From contig BSBN01000829.1 of assembly GCA_027924645.1 (NCBI GenBank), positions 1,550,001 to 1,614,000 on the forward strand: a stretch of 64,000 nt of DNA, read 5' to 3'. This document shows positions 46,152-58,327 of the stretch, in pieces. This stretch comes from Cunninghamia lanceolata. Lineage: Eukaryota; Streptophyta; Pinopsida; Cupressales; Cupressaceae. The translations under genes and the position numbers were made by a program. Every line of letters begins with the position of its first letter. The stretch's first letter is position 1. A model generated the notes under the pieces. The model ran no database searches and had not been told where the DNA came from. It saw nothing but the letters and a program-made list of their open reading frames with translations.

Positions 46152-48268
46152 TTAGAGGATGCGATTGACTATGGGACTAGATGTGTTTTGGGAACTAGAC
46201 TTGAGTTCTTTATTAGATGGAGAAGATAAAATGGAGGACAAAGGTTGTTGTTGTCCTAAGGAAGAACATTCTTGGAGGAAGGTGGTAAGACCACTAGGAC
46301 ATGATGGTGGACTTGAAATGGGATCGATGGTAGATGTGGAGGGAGGATCATTAGCATTGTGTTCACTAAGATCCAAGTTATTGGTTTGATCTTCTATGCT
46401 TATGTGTTCTTGAGAGGCACATGTCTCATTATGACAAGTGGATGTTTGCTCATTATGGATAGGGCTAGATGGAGGATGACTAGGAGCAATTTGGATATCT
46501 CGCTCATGGATGGATATAGGATTATGGATAGGATCAAGGTACTTTTTAATAGGTTCTTCATCATAGATATCATCTTGATCATGAGATAGATAAAGTTTTG
46601 CCAAATGGATCATCATGGTTTTCATGATCTTAGCTAGAACCTTGATCATAACTATGAGCAAAAATAGGATTAAGTGGGCTATAAAAGGGATAAATTTGAT
46701 CATGAATGAGATCATAGTGATGGCTAATAGCTTGAGGGCAACCCATAAGTAGGTCATGGATAGGTGGAACTTAGAGGTGCTTTGATCTCGATTAAGACTA
46801 GGGTTCAATATTTCCACATGTTTAAGATTATGCTCTTGACATACCTCTTGACTTTGGATGGAAGTGGAAGGTTCTTGAGTGGACTTGATAGGCTCTTGAC
46901 TTAGGCTTGTGGTTGGAGACTCTTGAATAGACTTGTTGGCTTGTAGATCACATGATGGGCTTAAAGGGCTAGGCATGTTAATGGAAGGGTCTTGAAGAAG
47001 CTCAAGGATATGTGAACCACATGATAAGATTATAGGATTGGACATGACCTTTGGAAGTTCATTGGTAGGCTCATGAATTTGTGTTTGACATAGGGGTAGT
47101 CTATTCCTAGCTAGTAGCCAATGGATCACATCCTTCGCAAGGGTATGAGTGGATGGGAAATATAATGGATGAGCAATAATAGCGGATGATGTTGCAGGCT
47201 TAGGACTAGGATTAGGCTGAGGGCTAATTGGATTGGGTGGATTAGGATAAAAGGGGGGTGATACATAGGATTGGGATGATGTGGCATGTTTTCCCATTAT
47301 AGGTAGGTACACCTTGTAAACAATTGGAACAAATATTGGGCATTTATTTGTATTATGGCCTTTGGTCCTATGGTATGCACAATAATCATGTTCATCATAT
47401 GGACTTTCTTCACATGGTTTGACTTCAGGAAGTTCAATGAGTTTTGCTTCAAGCATCCTTTGTAAAACTCTCTCAGCCGCATCCTTAGGTGAAGGATTAG
47501 AATGACATGGTGATGAAGGTAATGAAGGGCTTGGTGGTTTGGAGGGGAGCAATGGACTAGGAATAGGATCACATGGTGGTATTGGGATAGGATTAGTTGG
47601 CTCATGTGATGGCATGTGATTGGATGGTGGAGGCCACTCTAGATTGGTATCTCCCTTATCAAAGGTTATTGGATCTTGCATAGGATAACTTGGGCTTGTT
47701 TGATTTATGTACAAGGGGCCATTGGGATTTGGATATGATTCTTGTTGGAAAGGTGGATTTAGATCTATCAATGGTGCTTGATGGTTTTGTTGAAAAGGTG
47801 TACTTGGACGTGCTTGATTTATGTACAAAGAGCCATTGGGACTTGGATGTTGTTCTTGTAATATCACTTGATTGTCTTGTGGATGGGCTTGGTAGTGCAT
47901 TGGAATGGTAGTATGAGGGATTGGATAAGCTTGAGGTATTGTTCATAGGTTGATGTGGTATTGACTTGGTGGATAGGTGGATTAAGTTGATAGGAAGTGG
48001 ATGGATATGACATGTGGCTATGAGGTGGATTAGGTTGGTATGGAGTGGCTAATGATTGTTGTACTTGTCGAGATTGACTAGTGGCTAAAAGGTGTTGGAC
48101 TTGGGCTATGAAGTTTTGTAGTTGAGGTGATTGGCTTGCATGGGGTTGAGCTCTTTGGAGGAAGAATTGTAATATTTCAATGGCATCTTGGTTTAGGGGT
48201 TGTAATCCTTGATAAATATTTTGGAGGAATCTTTGGAATTTGATTGTTGGGTCTTCTAGCGTAGACAT
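46152..48268 (-). CDS. E3 gag-derived ORF with hydrophobic segment
   Basis: From ATG 48,268 (MSTLEDPTIKFQRFLQ) the frame runs to 47,864. The overlapping frame 47,900-46,152 (582 codons) then continues, so one frameshift probably splits a gene of about 700 codons. The middle is Pro/Ser/Gln-rich with two NGxLYINQ repeats. Near residues 140-190 of the long frame a gag C-terminal motif is seen (AAERVLQRMLEAKLIELPE, then YCAYHRTKGHNTNKC), matching E2 (VLQKLLHKGLVILPDA, YCEFHRSKGHRTALC). The gag core (the DPKDHLREF region of E2) is missing. Residues about 375-435 form a long hydrophobic stretch (LWVALKLLAITMISFMIKF and on), able to make two membrane helices, which is odd for gag. Confidence 0.65.
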
Positions 48269-48299
48269 GTTGTCACCAAGTGTTTGTCTTAAGTCCTTT

Positions 48300-49630
48300 T
48301 AACAAGTGCTTGCTTAGGGATTTGGATGATGATGTGGCTTGTTTGGATGACTTGGCTATGTTTGGGATGAAAGTGATTGGGTTTGAATGTTATTGGAAGA
48401 ATGTGTAGGATGACTTGTCTTTATGTGTTTGGGTGTTTAGAGCTTGATGTGGCAATATTCAAACAAATGATTATGCATATACACACATGAATCACTCACG
48501 CAAGACACATAAGTAAGTTGTTAGTTTGGAAGAATGTGATGATGGTTAAGCAAGCACGTGAAAACACTTCAACAAGTCCTAGTCAAGGCAAGGCCACTAT
48601 CACAAGGAGGTTCTAGTGAAAATCCGGGGGACCGGCACCCCACGAGCATCCAGCAAGCCACTTAAGACTTTAACTAACCCTACTAGGAGTTTTAATATAC
48701 ACAATGGTACACCTCCTTTCGAGTTAGCACTGTATGGTGAGCGCTAATACCGGTTAGACTTGGCTTTCGCCTTATCCTCTGATTTTTATAGCGGACCGGA
48801 TGAAAGTACCGCTTGAGGTCGTTCCCTTGGGGTGGATACCAAGGCAGGCCTCTCTAAGGCTAAACAAAAGCAACACAAGTAAATGTTTTTGATCTCCAAG
48901 TTCGTGTTGGGATGCGAGGAGAGAGCATACACATTTACTTGGTCGCACTTGCATGGGGTTCATTAACCTTAGAAGTTCAATGTGTGGAAAACAATGCAAG
49001 CACTTGTTTGTTTTAAAGTCCAAATCCAAATGTGATGAAAGACAATGGTTTGTTTTAGCCCAATTTTTCAATGGTGTGATAGCAAACAATGCTTGTTTTA
49101 ATCCCAAAGTCCAAATGTGTGATCAATCAAGACTAAGAGATGAAAGATTAGAATGAGTGCACCTGATACAATCGCTTTCCAATTTGCTTTAGATGTTGAT
49201 GCCAATGCTTCTCCAGCTCCTTAGATGCCTCTACAAGTCACCAATTCCAAAAAGAAACAAGTAAACTTGCAAAGAAGAGATTACATGGAAAAGATGAAAT
49301 CTGAAAATTCTGATTAAAATGATCTGATACAAGAGAATAAATTACATAAACAGAAAATTCAGGAGATTCTAAGCAATTTGAAAAAAAGTTTCGCTGAAAA
49401 ATGATCAAAATTGCTCAAGTTATGCTCAAATGAAGTTTGCAATGAACCTGAACTTTGACTGATAAAAAAGCCTAAAAAATAGTATAGTCACCTGATAAAA
49501 GTAGTACAGTTGTGAAGCTTGTCCTCCCAGCTTTCCAACAAGTCCTTATTTGTGCAATTTCACCTCCGTATGTGAAAGTTATGATAGAAATACCAAGATG
49601 CACAATGACAGCTACCAAAAGCAAGTTACA
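48300..49630 (-). other. E3 leader, gag-proximal part
   Basis: No gene recognised. It lies between the repeat array (49,640-50,520) and the gag-like ATG at 48,268. It contains a segment at 48,625-48,850 with relatively high GC. Small frames have no motifs. Confidence 0.5.
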
Positions 49631-49639
49631 GTTGCCAGA

Positions 49640-50520
49640 TGCGATTCACTGTTGAACATATGCGATCTGTATCTTGCGACAGGCGAGATCCTACATATCA
49701 TATGTGATTTGAAAAATAACCAATGCAGTGACTGTAAGCTTATAAGCGATGTCAATAAATCTGAAGCGATCAATTGTAGCCTCTAAGCGATCTGTATCTG
49801 CAAAACACAGTCAAAACCCTATCCTGCACAGGCGATCACTGTCAGTTCATAAGCGATCCCTATTAGTTCAAAAGCGACCACTGTTCAATCAAAAGCGATG
49901 CGCATCAGGTTTAAGTGACCACTGTTAGTTCAAAAGCGATCCAAATAGATGCAGAAGCGATCACTGTTAGTTCAAAAGTGTTGCGAAGAAAACCTAAGCG
50001 ATCACTGTTAGGCCATAAGTGACAAACATAGTTTTAAAGCAGCCACTAATAGTATTTAGATCACACGCGAGCTCTGTTAATATAAAAGCGATTCAAATCA
50101 TACCAGAGGTGATCACTGTTGGTGTAAAGGCGACCCAAAAAATGATAGATGCGGCCGATCCCGGTGTAAAAGCGACGCAGATATGCAGAAAGCGGTGGAT
50201 TTTTGCTCATAAGCGATGCAAAAATGGATGGAAGTGACAAGTAATAGCTTATATGCGACCAACAATAGTCCAAAAGTGATGCATAATAGCCCAAAAGCGA
50301 CCTGGAAAGTTTCAGGAGACAGAATGCAAATGTTAACCATAAGCGATCAATTTTACCATATGCTATCAGTTTTTGTTCAAAAGCGAGCACTGTTTGTTTA
50401 AAAGTGGACCAAATTTGACCATAAGCGACTGCTGTTTGCCCAAAGGTGAGCTGATTTAGCCCAGGCGAATGCTGTTTGATCAGAAGCGACCTGAATTACC
50501 AGAAGCACATTGTTGCAGTC
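49640..50520 (-). repeat. E3 leader array of ~22-nt degenerate repeats
   Basis: On the plus strand AAGCGAYC words recur more than 25 times, usually 20-25 nt apart, with a fuller unit AAAAGCGATCACTGTTAGTT. In element sense the unit is ATCGCTTTTGAACTAACAGT. The E2 leader unit CGCTTTTGGTAACACAGTG is clearly the same repeat. Units vary at many positions, so this is an old, diverged array kept in both family members. Confidence 0.85.
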
Positions 50521-50794
50521 TGGTTGTTGTTTTCTTCACCAAACGCTCCATTTTTCATCAAATTTAGGCAAATTTGTACTCAAAGTTTATGGAAACAGCC
50601 TCCCGGACGCAATGGTGAGGTTATATTTGGGCTAAGAGATCATCTACATACATATTTAGCCAAATCTTTGCAAACTAGGGTTAGAAAAATGCAAATTTTT
50701 GCTACAAAAGCTTGCAAAAATGAAAGATTGGCGCTCCAAGAGATCTAAACTTCATAAAAACAACTCAAACAAGAGAGGTTAATCAAGGACGTGA

Positions 50795-50814
50795 GTCCCA
50801 CCGGGCGTGCCAAA
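50795..50814 (-). promoter_or_regulatory. E3 primer binding site
   Basis: In sense TTTGGCACGCCCGGTGGGAC directly follows the 5' LTR end GATATACA. This is the better preserved version of the E2 site. Confidence 0.82.
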
Positions 50815-51785
50815 TGTATATCAAAAAAATTTGGATTTATAAATGGAAATGATCAAACAATTGAAATGCATAACCTAAACCCAAATAATTCAATACCTCG
50901 AAGATGCAAGATGAGCTTGATTGATCAATTTGTTGTGTTGGTTGCTCGATTCTGCAGCATAACATTAAGATGAAGATGCTAGAATGAATGATAGATGAAG
51001 GATGCAAAGGCTCTAATGATATTTCAACAGAATAAGGGTACTTGAGGCTCAATGCATGCTAATGATAATTTGGCAGAATAAGGTTACTTGAAGCTCAATG
51101 CATGCTAATGGCTTGTGAGGGGTTTGATTTATAGGAAAGGCTTGGTTCCAATGGACGGCTGAGATTAAAAGGCTAATTGATTGATGTGGACGGCTAGGAT
51201 TGATTAGGTATTCCCACTCTTCAAGGGAGTTGTATTCATTTGACAAGTGTTAAGGAGAATAGGGCTCATGTATGCTTATATACATAAAAAGTACTACATA
51301 TAAAAGATATTAAAAAAAAGGCTGTAGTACCACTTATCTTTTTAAATGAAAGAGGCACACATGTCGGCTAAATGATAAGATAAATTAATTAAATAAATAA
51401 AATTTATTTGATTAATTGGAAAGTCGGCTTATGATGAGAACTTAATTCAAATAAAATATTTGAATTAGTTGGGATATTAGTTGGATATTAATTAAATAAA
51501 TAAAATTTATTTAATTAATTGGTAAGTCGGCTTAGGCTATGATTGGGATATGATGTGGAAATTAATTAAATAAATAAAGTTTATTTAATTAATTAGCTAA
51601 GTAGGATAAGGATGGGATTGAATGGGATTTTAATTAAATAAATAAAATTTATTTAATTAATTGGCTAATGGATAAATGGGATTAAGAGTGGGATTTAGGA
51701 CAAAATGTTACATGATGTCTTAATAATGTTTTTATCAAGGTGTTGCAAGACATGGACAAAGTTGGGACAAATTTGGGTGTCTACA
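50815..51785 (-). repeat. E3 5' LTR
   Basis: 971 bp, collinear with 41,225-42,195 with about five differences (for example near 51,100, 51,250, 51,522 and 51,727) and no indel. It is followed on plus by the target duplication GTCCT. Confidence 0.95.
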
Positions 51786-52752
51786 GTCCTAATCGATGTC
51801 AGCCTTACCTTGTGGTGCCAAACTGAAAAGAGGTGTACTAGCTCTTTGTTGAAAGGATTTTCACATTGAGCAAAGTGTTTGATACTTTTAGTAGGATTGG
51901 TTAAAGCTTTTAGTAGCTTGTTGCATTTCTTGTAAGGCATTGGTCCCTCAAAGTTACTAAGAACCATTCTAGATAGAGACTACCTGATCTACCTCCAAAC
52001 ATTGCGGTAATCATCAGTGCAAGGGGAATCGATTTAAGCCCTTAAGATACTCACCATTGGCTCCCTTGAGAAGAGATAGTATTCCCTTGGCCACAATGCT
52101 CTTGTGACCTACTTGAGCTTTCTAAGGGGAGGGTGAGATATCCCTACCTATCGTCTCTTGCAAAGATACAAAATATCTGACACCTTTATGGAATGATATT
52201 TTTATCGATGGAGTATTAAGCTATGAGCTGATCTACTGCAATGAAACCTTGTCTCTAGGGATAAAAAGTGCTTGATATTGTTTGCAATTGTCTTGTACCT
52301 GTGGAAACATTGGGCTTTTTTGTGAGCCTCGAACATATACTATCTGTTGTGTCAGTCCCTTTTTTGCCATTCTATTTCTTGTGTTTTCTCTTGCCAAAGC
52401 AAAACCAATCAGAAACAAACCAAATCTATCAAAAATTTGCCTTTTAAAACATCAGACACTACTTTAGCACCTTTGGTATTACAGCAGCTCACCCTTGGTG
52501 GTACAGTAGCTTGCTTTTGGTCACCATAGCTCGCCTTTGGTTTAGCAGTACCTCACCTTTGGTAGCTCAGTCCATCACCTTTGGTATTACAGTAGCACGC
52601 TTTTGGTTGCACAGTCCTGCGCCTCTGGTCAAATAGTGTAGCGCCTTTGGTCCAATAAATTGTGCATCAGAATTTATCTTTGTCAAAACACAAGTAGTGT
52701 CCCAGCTTTTGTCCTAGTGTATTCCATGGTAACCACTAGGCTCTAGCAAACT
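51786..52752 (+). repeat. E2 leader, part 2, with ~22-nt repeat array
   Basis: Continuation of the E2 leader beyond E3. The block 52,455-52,665 has about nine units such as AGCACCTTTGGTATTACAGT and AGCACGCTTTTGGTTGCACAG, spaced 20-24 nt. It ends about 90 bp before the gag ATG at 52,753. No coding sequence was recognised at 51,790-52,450. Confidence 0.78.
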
Positions 52753-55085
52753 ATGAAGTCCAAGCAAGTTGTCCCTAGGAAGCACAAATCACCTCCTCAT
52801 ACACCGCAATCAAGCCAACTCAACATTACTCCCAAGGTTACTCCTAGAACACCTGCGAAAAGATCTACCAATTCTCCCAACATGCCGCACCTTGATCAAC
52901 CAAATAATCCGTAAGAGGGTAGAACCCCTTTGGTAAGTACACCTCACTATACCACCAGCTTGCCTCCAGATTTTGTCCCACAAGGTTATACTGCCAATCT
53001 AGTCCCATCTCAGGAAGGAAGAGTCCCTTTGGTAAGTACACCTCACTATACCACCGGTTTGCCTCCGAATTTTGTCCCACTAGGTTATACTACAGATCTA
53101 GCCCCATCTCAAGAAGAGCAACACTTTGAAATCGGTCAATCCTCTCAAGAAGATGGGCAAGATCTTGACGAATTCATACAAGATCCTAGAGCTATAGCTG
53201 CCTTTGACAAAATCCTTAGCGAGAACCAAGATCATTTCTTTCACTTGCTAGCAGAGCAAGGAGCCAAATTACCTCAAGATTTTGATTTATCCAATCTCAA
53301 GGAGACAAACAACACCCTAAGCACCATACAGGCAGTCCAAACCATGTCAACGGTGACCACGCCTTTACCCGAACAAGGATCACAAGGGAAAATGATGGTA
53401 CAATATAAGAATCCCCTTTATCAAAACCCAACAGGAAAGAGGGCCATATCACTGCTTCTGACTCCTATGGAGATCTACAAAAATCAACAAGAAACTCTCT
53501 AATGTCAAGTGGAGCTAGCTAATCAAGCCACCTTAGCTCGATCGAATATACAACAAACTCCAAAAATGTCCACACCAATCACAAGTGGAATCTTGGCTAC
53601 CCCTTCACGAATAGGTTTCCGACCCAATTACAATCCAGGGAACAATTATGTAGCCATGCAACAAGGGTCTCAACAAATACCACCTCCCATATCATCAAAC
53701 CTTCATGTCTCTCAACCAACTAGAGTCATGCAATCCCAACCACAAAATTCTTCTACATTTTGCCCCAATCAACCATCGCAAATCACATCTACCTATGTCC
53801 CTCCTCCACTACATTCATCATTGCTAAATTTCTTTCACACATTGACTAGCCACCCTCAACTTTCCCAACATCAAGTTTTCCAAAGCTATGTGCCGCAATC
53901 ACAACCTAACCCAACGAACTTTAGCTTTCCTCTACCAAACTCTTTTCTTCAACCATCACAAAGCCAACATTCTTACCTAACGCCTCCTCCACCTCCTACG
54001 AATCAAATCATCCAATTTCAAACCAATCTAAACCCCACGTACAACGTGTATGACCCCAACCAATCATATGACCCTTATAACACCAACACCCATGGCTTAC
54101 ACTATAATCTTCCAAATGGGTAACAACAACCACTTCTAGGACAACAGGAGATGTTTCCAACCCCTCTCACAACGATGGAGCTAAAATTGCAGAAGTTCAA
54201 CAACAACTATCTGATCTTACATTTGGCCACACCAAGAAGACCTTCTCATTAGAAGAAGTGTGTCCTTATCCTTTTGATCAGTCATTACCCATGATCCCTT
54301 TTCCTCAAAATTTCACTATTCCCAAGTTTGATAAATACAAAGGAAAAGGTGACCCAAAAGATCATCTTAGGGAATTCTATCTTTCTTGCTTTGAGGTCTC
54401 ACATAATGACACATATCTTATGCGTCTCTTTCCTTGCAGTCTGGGAGGTCAAGCAATAGAATGTTTCTCACACTTACCTATGGGTATCAAGTCTTTTAAT
54501 GAAATAGCAGAGAAATTTGCCACCCATTTTTCCTACAATGTAGAGCATGAGATCTCCATGACTAATCTATGCAACAATAAATAGAAAAATGGTGAAACTT
54601 TCATTTCTTTCCTTCAACGATGGAGACAAATGGCTAGCAAATTCCCTTTCAAGATCCCTGAGAAATAGCTTGTTATCATATTTGTGCAGAACCTCAACCA
54701 AGAGTTAGGTTTTCACTTGCAAATTATTAGTGCTACAACCTTCGACGAAATCACATACAAGGGAATCAACATCGAAAAGGCCCTCATTGCTAAGGGTGTG
54801 GTCAAAATCTTCAAAGAAACTAAAGACAATGCTCCTCAACACCAAATGAATGATAAACCCAAATATTGGAACAAAAACAAAAACGTGGTCAACGATGGGG
54901 TGGTCAATTCTAAATATGTCCAAACATTACAATACTACTGCAACTTTCCAAACCAAGTCAAGCTCCACCTAAACAATAGCAACAACAAAGGCAACCTTAT
55001 CAAAACCAACAGCAATGACAACAAGAGCGGCCTCAACAAGATTACCCGCCGTGACGTCAATTCACTCCCTTGGGAGAGCCCATAG
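52753..55085 (+). pseudogene. E2 gag
   Basis: From ATG 52,753 (MKSKQVVPRKHK) the frame is open apart from a TAA at about 52,912. A 99-bp tandem duplication gives two copies of a 33-residue unit (LVSTPHYTTSLPPDFVP / LVSTPHYTTGLPPNFVP). The central part is Pro/Gln/Asn-rich. The gag core is at 54,258-54,584 (FPQNFTIPKFDKYKGKGDPK, DHLREFYLSCFEVSHND, FSHLPMGIKSFNEIAEKF), followed by TAG stops at 54,582 and 54,666 where Gln is likely. It then continues as NGETFISFLQRWRQMASKFP. Shifts near 53,502 and 54,123 also break it. Gag would form particles. Confidence 0.85.
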
Positions 55086-56960
55086 AATCAGTCCTACAGA
55101 AGCTCTTACATAAAGGCCTCGTCATCTTACCTGATGCTCCCCCATATGGTGAACTTGTTTACAAAACTGCATGGTATAGAGAAAATGAATACTGTGAATT
55201 CCATAGGAGCAAAGGGCACAGAACCGCATTGTGCATGAAACTCAAGCACCTAATCCAAAATCTCATCAAAGGCAACCAAATCTCTCTTGAAGATGATCCA
55301 CCAACTCAACACATGAACAAAGACCTCAACATGTACAAGGAACCATTTCCTCATCATGGTCCACCTCCTTCGCAGGATAAAGGTAAAGGTGTCAACCATG
55401 CTTCCACTTCTTTTGACTCCATTGTGGGTTGTTTTGAAGAGAGTCAAGTATCTACCCTCACAATCAAAGGCAAATCTATAGATTGCTCTGTTACAACTCA
55501 TCGTGGTCATGTCACCATTCCTGGTCCTACACCGAGTCTCCTAGCTCAATCTGATTATAATCTTGTCGAACATCTAGGGAAAACACTAGCACATATCTCT
55601 ATTTTAGACCTCCTACAGTCATCACCTGCACATAGTCATGCTAGAAAAATCCCTCCAAGAGTCTTCAGTCCCTAACAACATAGCGGTCGCATATTTCCAA
55701 GCTATAGTAGGTAATATTGCTTCACCCTACAATGTGGTCTTTCTGAAAAGGACCTCCCATCCCATGATCTGTGTCACAATGATGCCCTTCATATTGAGGT
55801 TCTTATCCATAAGCACAAAATCAAACGTATACTCATAGATGGTGGTGTTGGTCTCAACATCTGTTCTTTAAAGTTACTTAAGCAATTGGGATACTCTGAG
55901 GATCATATCAACATTGATCAAAGTATTACAATCAAGGGATATGATGATGCTGAGCACCGCTCAGAAGGTGTTATCCACTTGCCTATACAACTGGGCCCTG
56001 TCATGCTTGAAACCAGGTGCCAAGTCCTTGATATTGAGCTACCTTACAACATTATCCTAGGCCGCCCATGGATCCATGCAATGGAAGTTGTTCCCTCCAT
56101 GTACCATCAGTCTCTAAAGTTCCCATACAATGGTATAGAGATCATTATCCCAAGAGACCCCAATCCTTTTGAATTCTATCATGCCTTGCAAGGTAGCTAT
56201 AAGAATTGCAACCAAGTGCCTAAAAATGAAAAAGCCCTTGAATCCCCACTATATGTTGATCCTGAAACTCTGACACAAGCCTCTACAAGTGAACCTAATC
56301 CTCTTCTTGAAATCAAAGCTCACATCCATAATATAGGCTTTGGAACATATGATATCTCAAAATCTTGTTGTGTAGGGTGGATACCTTTGTCCCCTAAATC
56401 TTACGGCCAACCGCCCATTGCCAAAGCAACTAAAAAACTAGCTATTCCTCCCCCAGTATTTCTAACCCAATTCCAACAGGGAAAATTATTGGAAGAGGAA
56501 ACTATTGAGGACATTTCTTCTTGGCTCTATAAGGAGAAAGAACTAGTCACAATACTAGTCAAGCAATATGGCAATTGTTTAAGGATAGTAAAAAACATGG
56601 GCTATAAAGGCAAAGGTGGCCTTGGGAAATAGAATCAAGGAACTATGGAACCCATTATTGTGACAAAGAAACTAGACAAGAAGGGATTAGGATTTGGTAG
56701 AAAGGTACCGCATGCCTTGGACATCGAGTATATCCTCGACGAGGTAGCTGAAACTTTTCCCACCGATTCGACATCTAATGAAGATACCATCGATGACTCT
56801 TCCCTCCATATGACTGACTTATTTACAGAATCCTCCATATTTATGTTATCATCCATATCCCTAACCTCCACCACAAACACCTAGACAGTAACACTTGTCT
56901 ACCCTGAACTTATCGATTGGGACCAACAAGGGTCACCCGTTATAGATGTATTTCAGAATG
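55070..56960 (+). pseudogene. E2 late gag, protease and G-patch-like segment
   Basis: The frame 55,070-55,675 holds VLQKLLHKGLVILPDAPP and the knuckle-like YCEFHRSKGHRTALC. The protease follows in shifted frames: LIDGGVGLNIC (about 55,829-55,861) takes the place of the usual DSG/DTG active site, as in some Tat elements. The open frame 55,886-56,632 has YDDAEHRSEGVIHLPIQLGP and YNIILGRPWIHAMEVVPSMY. It ends with NMGYKGKGGLGK, then a TAG, and MEPIIVTKKLDKKGLGFGRK, which looks like the G-patch motif known from this branch. Confidence 0.82.
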
Positions 56961-56980
56961 ACGAAGCTATAGCTGAGTTC

Positions 56981-58325
56981 ATGGGACTTTGGAAAGGTAT
57001 CCCTCTTGGTGATCATAAAGCAGGTTTTGTAATGGAACTAGAGCTAACTGCTTATTTTGGTGAGAATGCCAAATCCTCCAGTCATAAAAGTAAAAATAAA
57101 GAAAGATCTCTAGGTGAAAACCACACTGTGGCACCTCCTGATCACAAAATAGTAAAAACAAAGGATGCATCCAAAGGTGAAAACCCAACTGTGGCACTAG
57201 AGGATGGAGGATTTGACCTTCCCCTACCATCTAAGTATCAAGAGAAGTCTGTCCTTCTAGTGGAAGATTCTACAGAGATAAACCTTGGCATAGAGCAAAA
57301 TCCAAAGACTACATTCCTAGCAGCATCATTATCAGAAATAGAGCACAAGAATCTTAACAATTTCTTCCTACAAAGAACCATCAACTTTGCATGGACCTAT
57401 ACGGATATGCCAGGGCTAGACCCTAAGCTAGTAGTTCATTATCTCACAGTTGATCCAAAAGTGAAACCAGTCAAGCAAAAGCTAAGAAAGATACACCCAC
57501 AGATAGCTCTCTTGGTAAAAGTGGAAATACAGAAGTTATTAGATGCAAAGTTCATCTGACCTATTGACTATTCAAACTAGGTATCAAACATTGTACCTGT
57601 GTCTAAACCCAATGGGCGCATCCGCATGTGTAATGATTTTAGAGATCTTAACAAAGCATGTCCCAAAGATGACTTTCCATTACCAAACATTGATATTATA
57701 GTAGACTTAACAGTAGGTCATGAAATGCTTTCCCTCATGGATGGATTCTTAGGCTACAATCAGATAAGGATAGCAGAAGAAGATCAACATAAAACAACTT
57801 TTACTTGTCCTTGGGGTAATTATTGTTGGTGTGTCATGCTGTTTGGTCTAAAGAATGCAGGACCAACCTAATAGAGAGCAATGACAGTGATATTCCATGA
57901 TCTCTTTCATCATATCATGGAGGACTATGTGGATGACATACTAGCTAAATCTTCTAGGGCAGATCACATACAAGTTCTAGGATAGATCTTTGACAGACTC
58001 AAGAAATACCAAGTGTGTCTCAATCCAAAGAAATGTGTCTTTGGTGTAACATTAGGAAAGCTATTGGGATACATTGTATCTCGCAGAGGTATCGAAGTAG
58101 TCCCCACAAAAGTCAAGGCTATCGTGGAGATGCCTCCACCAAAGAACCTCAAAGCATTAAGGAGCCTTCAGGGAAGGTTGTAATCCATTAGGTATTTCAT
58201 CTCACAGCTAGCAGATAAATGTCAACCATTTCAACACTTGCTCCAAAAGGATGTCTCATTTCGATGGGACGATAAGTGTCAAGCAACATTTGATTAACTT
58301 AAAGAGTATCTAGCTACACCCCCTA
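56981..58325 (+). pseudogene. E2 reverse transcriptase
   Basis: The frame 56,981-57,559 covers the linker and ends in the RT fingers (FAWTYTDMPGLDPKLVVHYL, KLRKIHPQIALLVKVEIQKL). TGA 57,557 and TAG 57,578 interrupt it at positions where Arg and Trp are expected. The frame 57,599-57,871 has NDFRDLNKACPKDDFPLPNI and LSLMDGFLGYNQIRI, then LFGLKNAGPT and a double stop. EDYVDDILAKS holds the catalytic Asp pair (about 57,920-57,952). A TAG at 57,983 follows. The thumb and connection extend to about 58,320. Only a few point changes separate this from an open frame, consistent with moderate age. Confidence 0.9.
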
Positions 58326-58327
58326 TA

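Larger units (their letters stand above)
41225..51785 (-). mobile_element. E3: young non-autonomous Tat-like element
   Basis: The 10,561 bp element is on the minus strand with perfect target duplications GTCCT (41,220-41,224 and 51,786-51,790). Its LTRs are both 971 bp and differ at about five positions, so it is the youngest insertion here. In sense order it has a 5' LTR, primer binding site, leader with more than 25 units of a 22-nt repeat, a gag-derived ORF, a second ORF and a long 3' UTR. No RT, RNase H or integrase is visible. It must rely on an autonomous relative such as E2, into whose leader it has inserted. Confidence 0.95.

Noticed and set aside
49640..50520. CRISPR-like array
   Set aside because: The units are degenerate, lack constant repeats with unique spacers, and lie in a plant retrotransposon leader.
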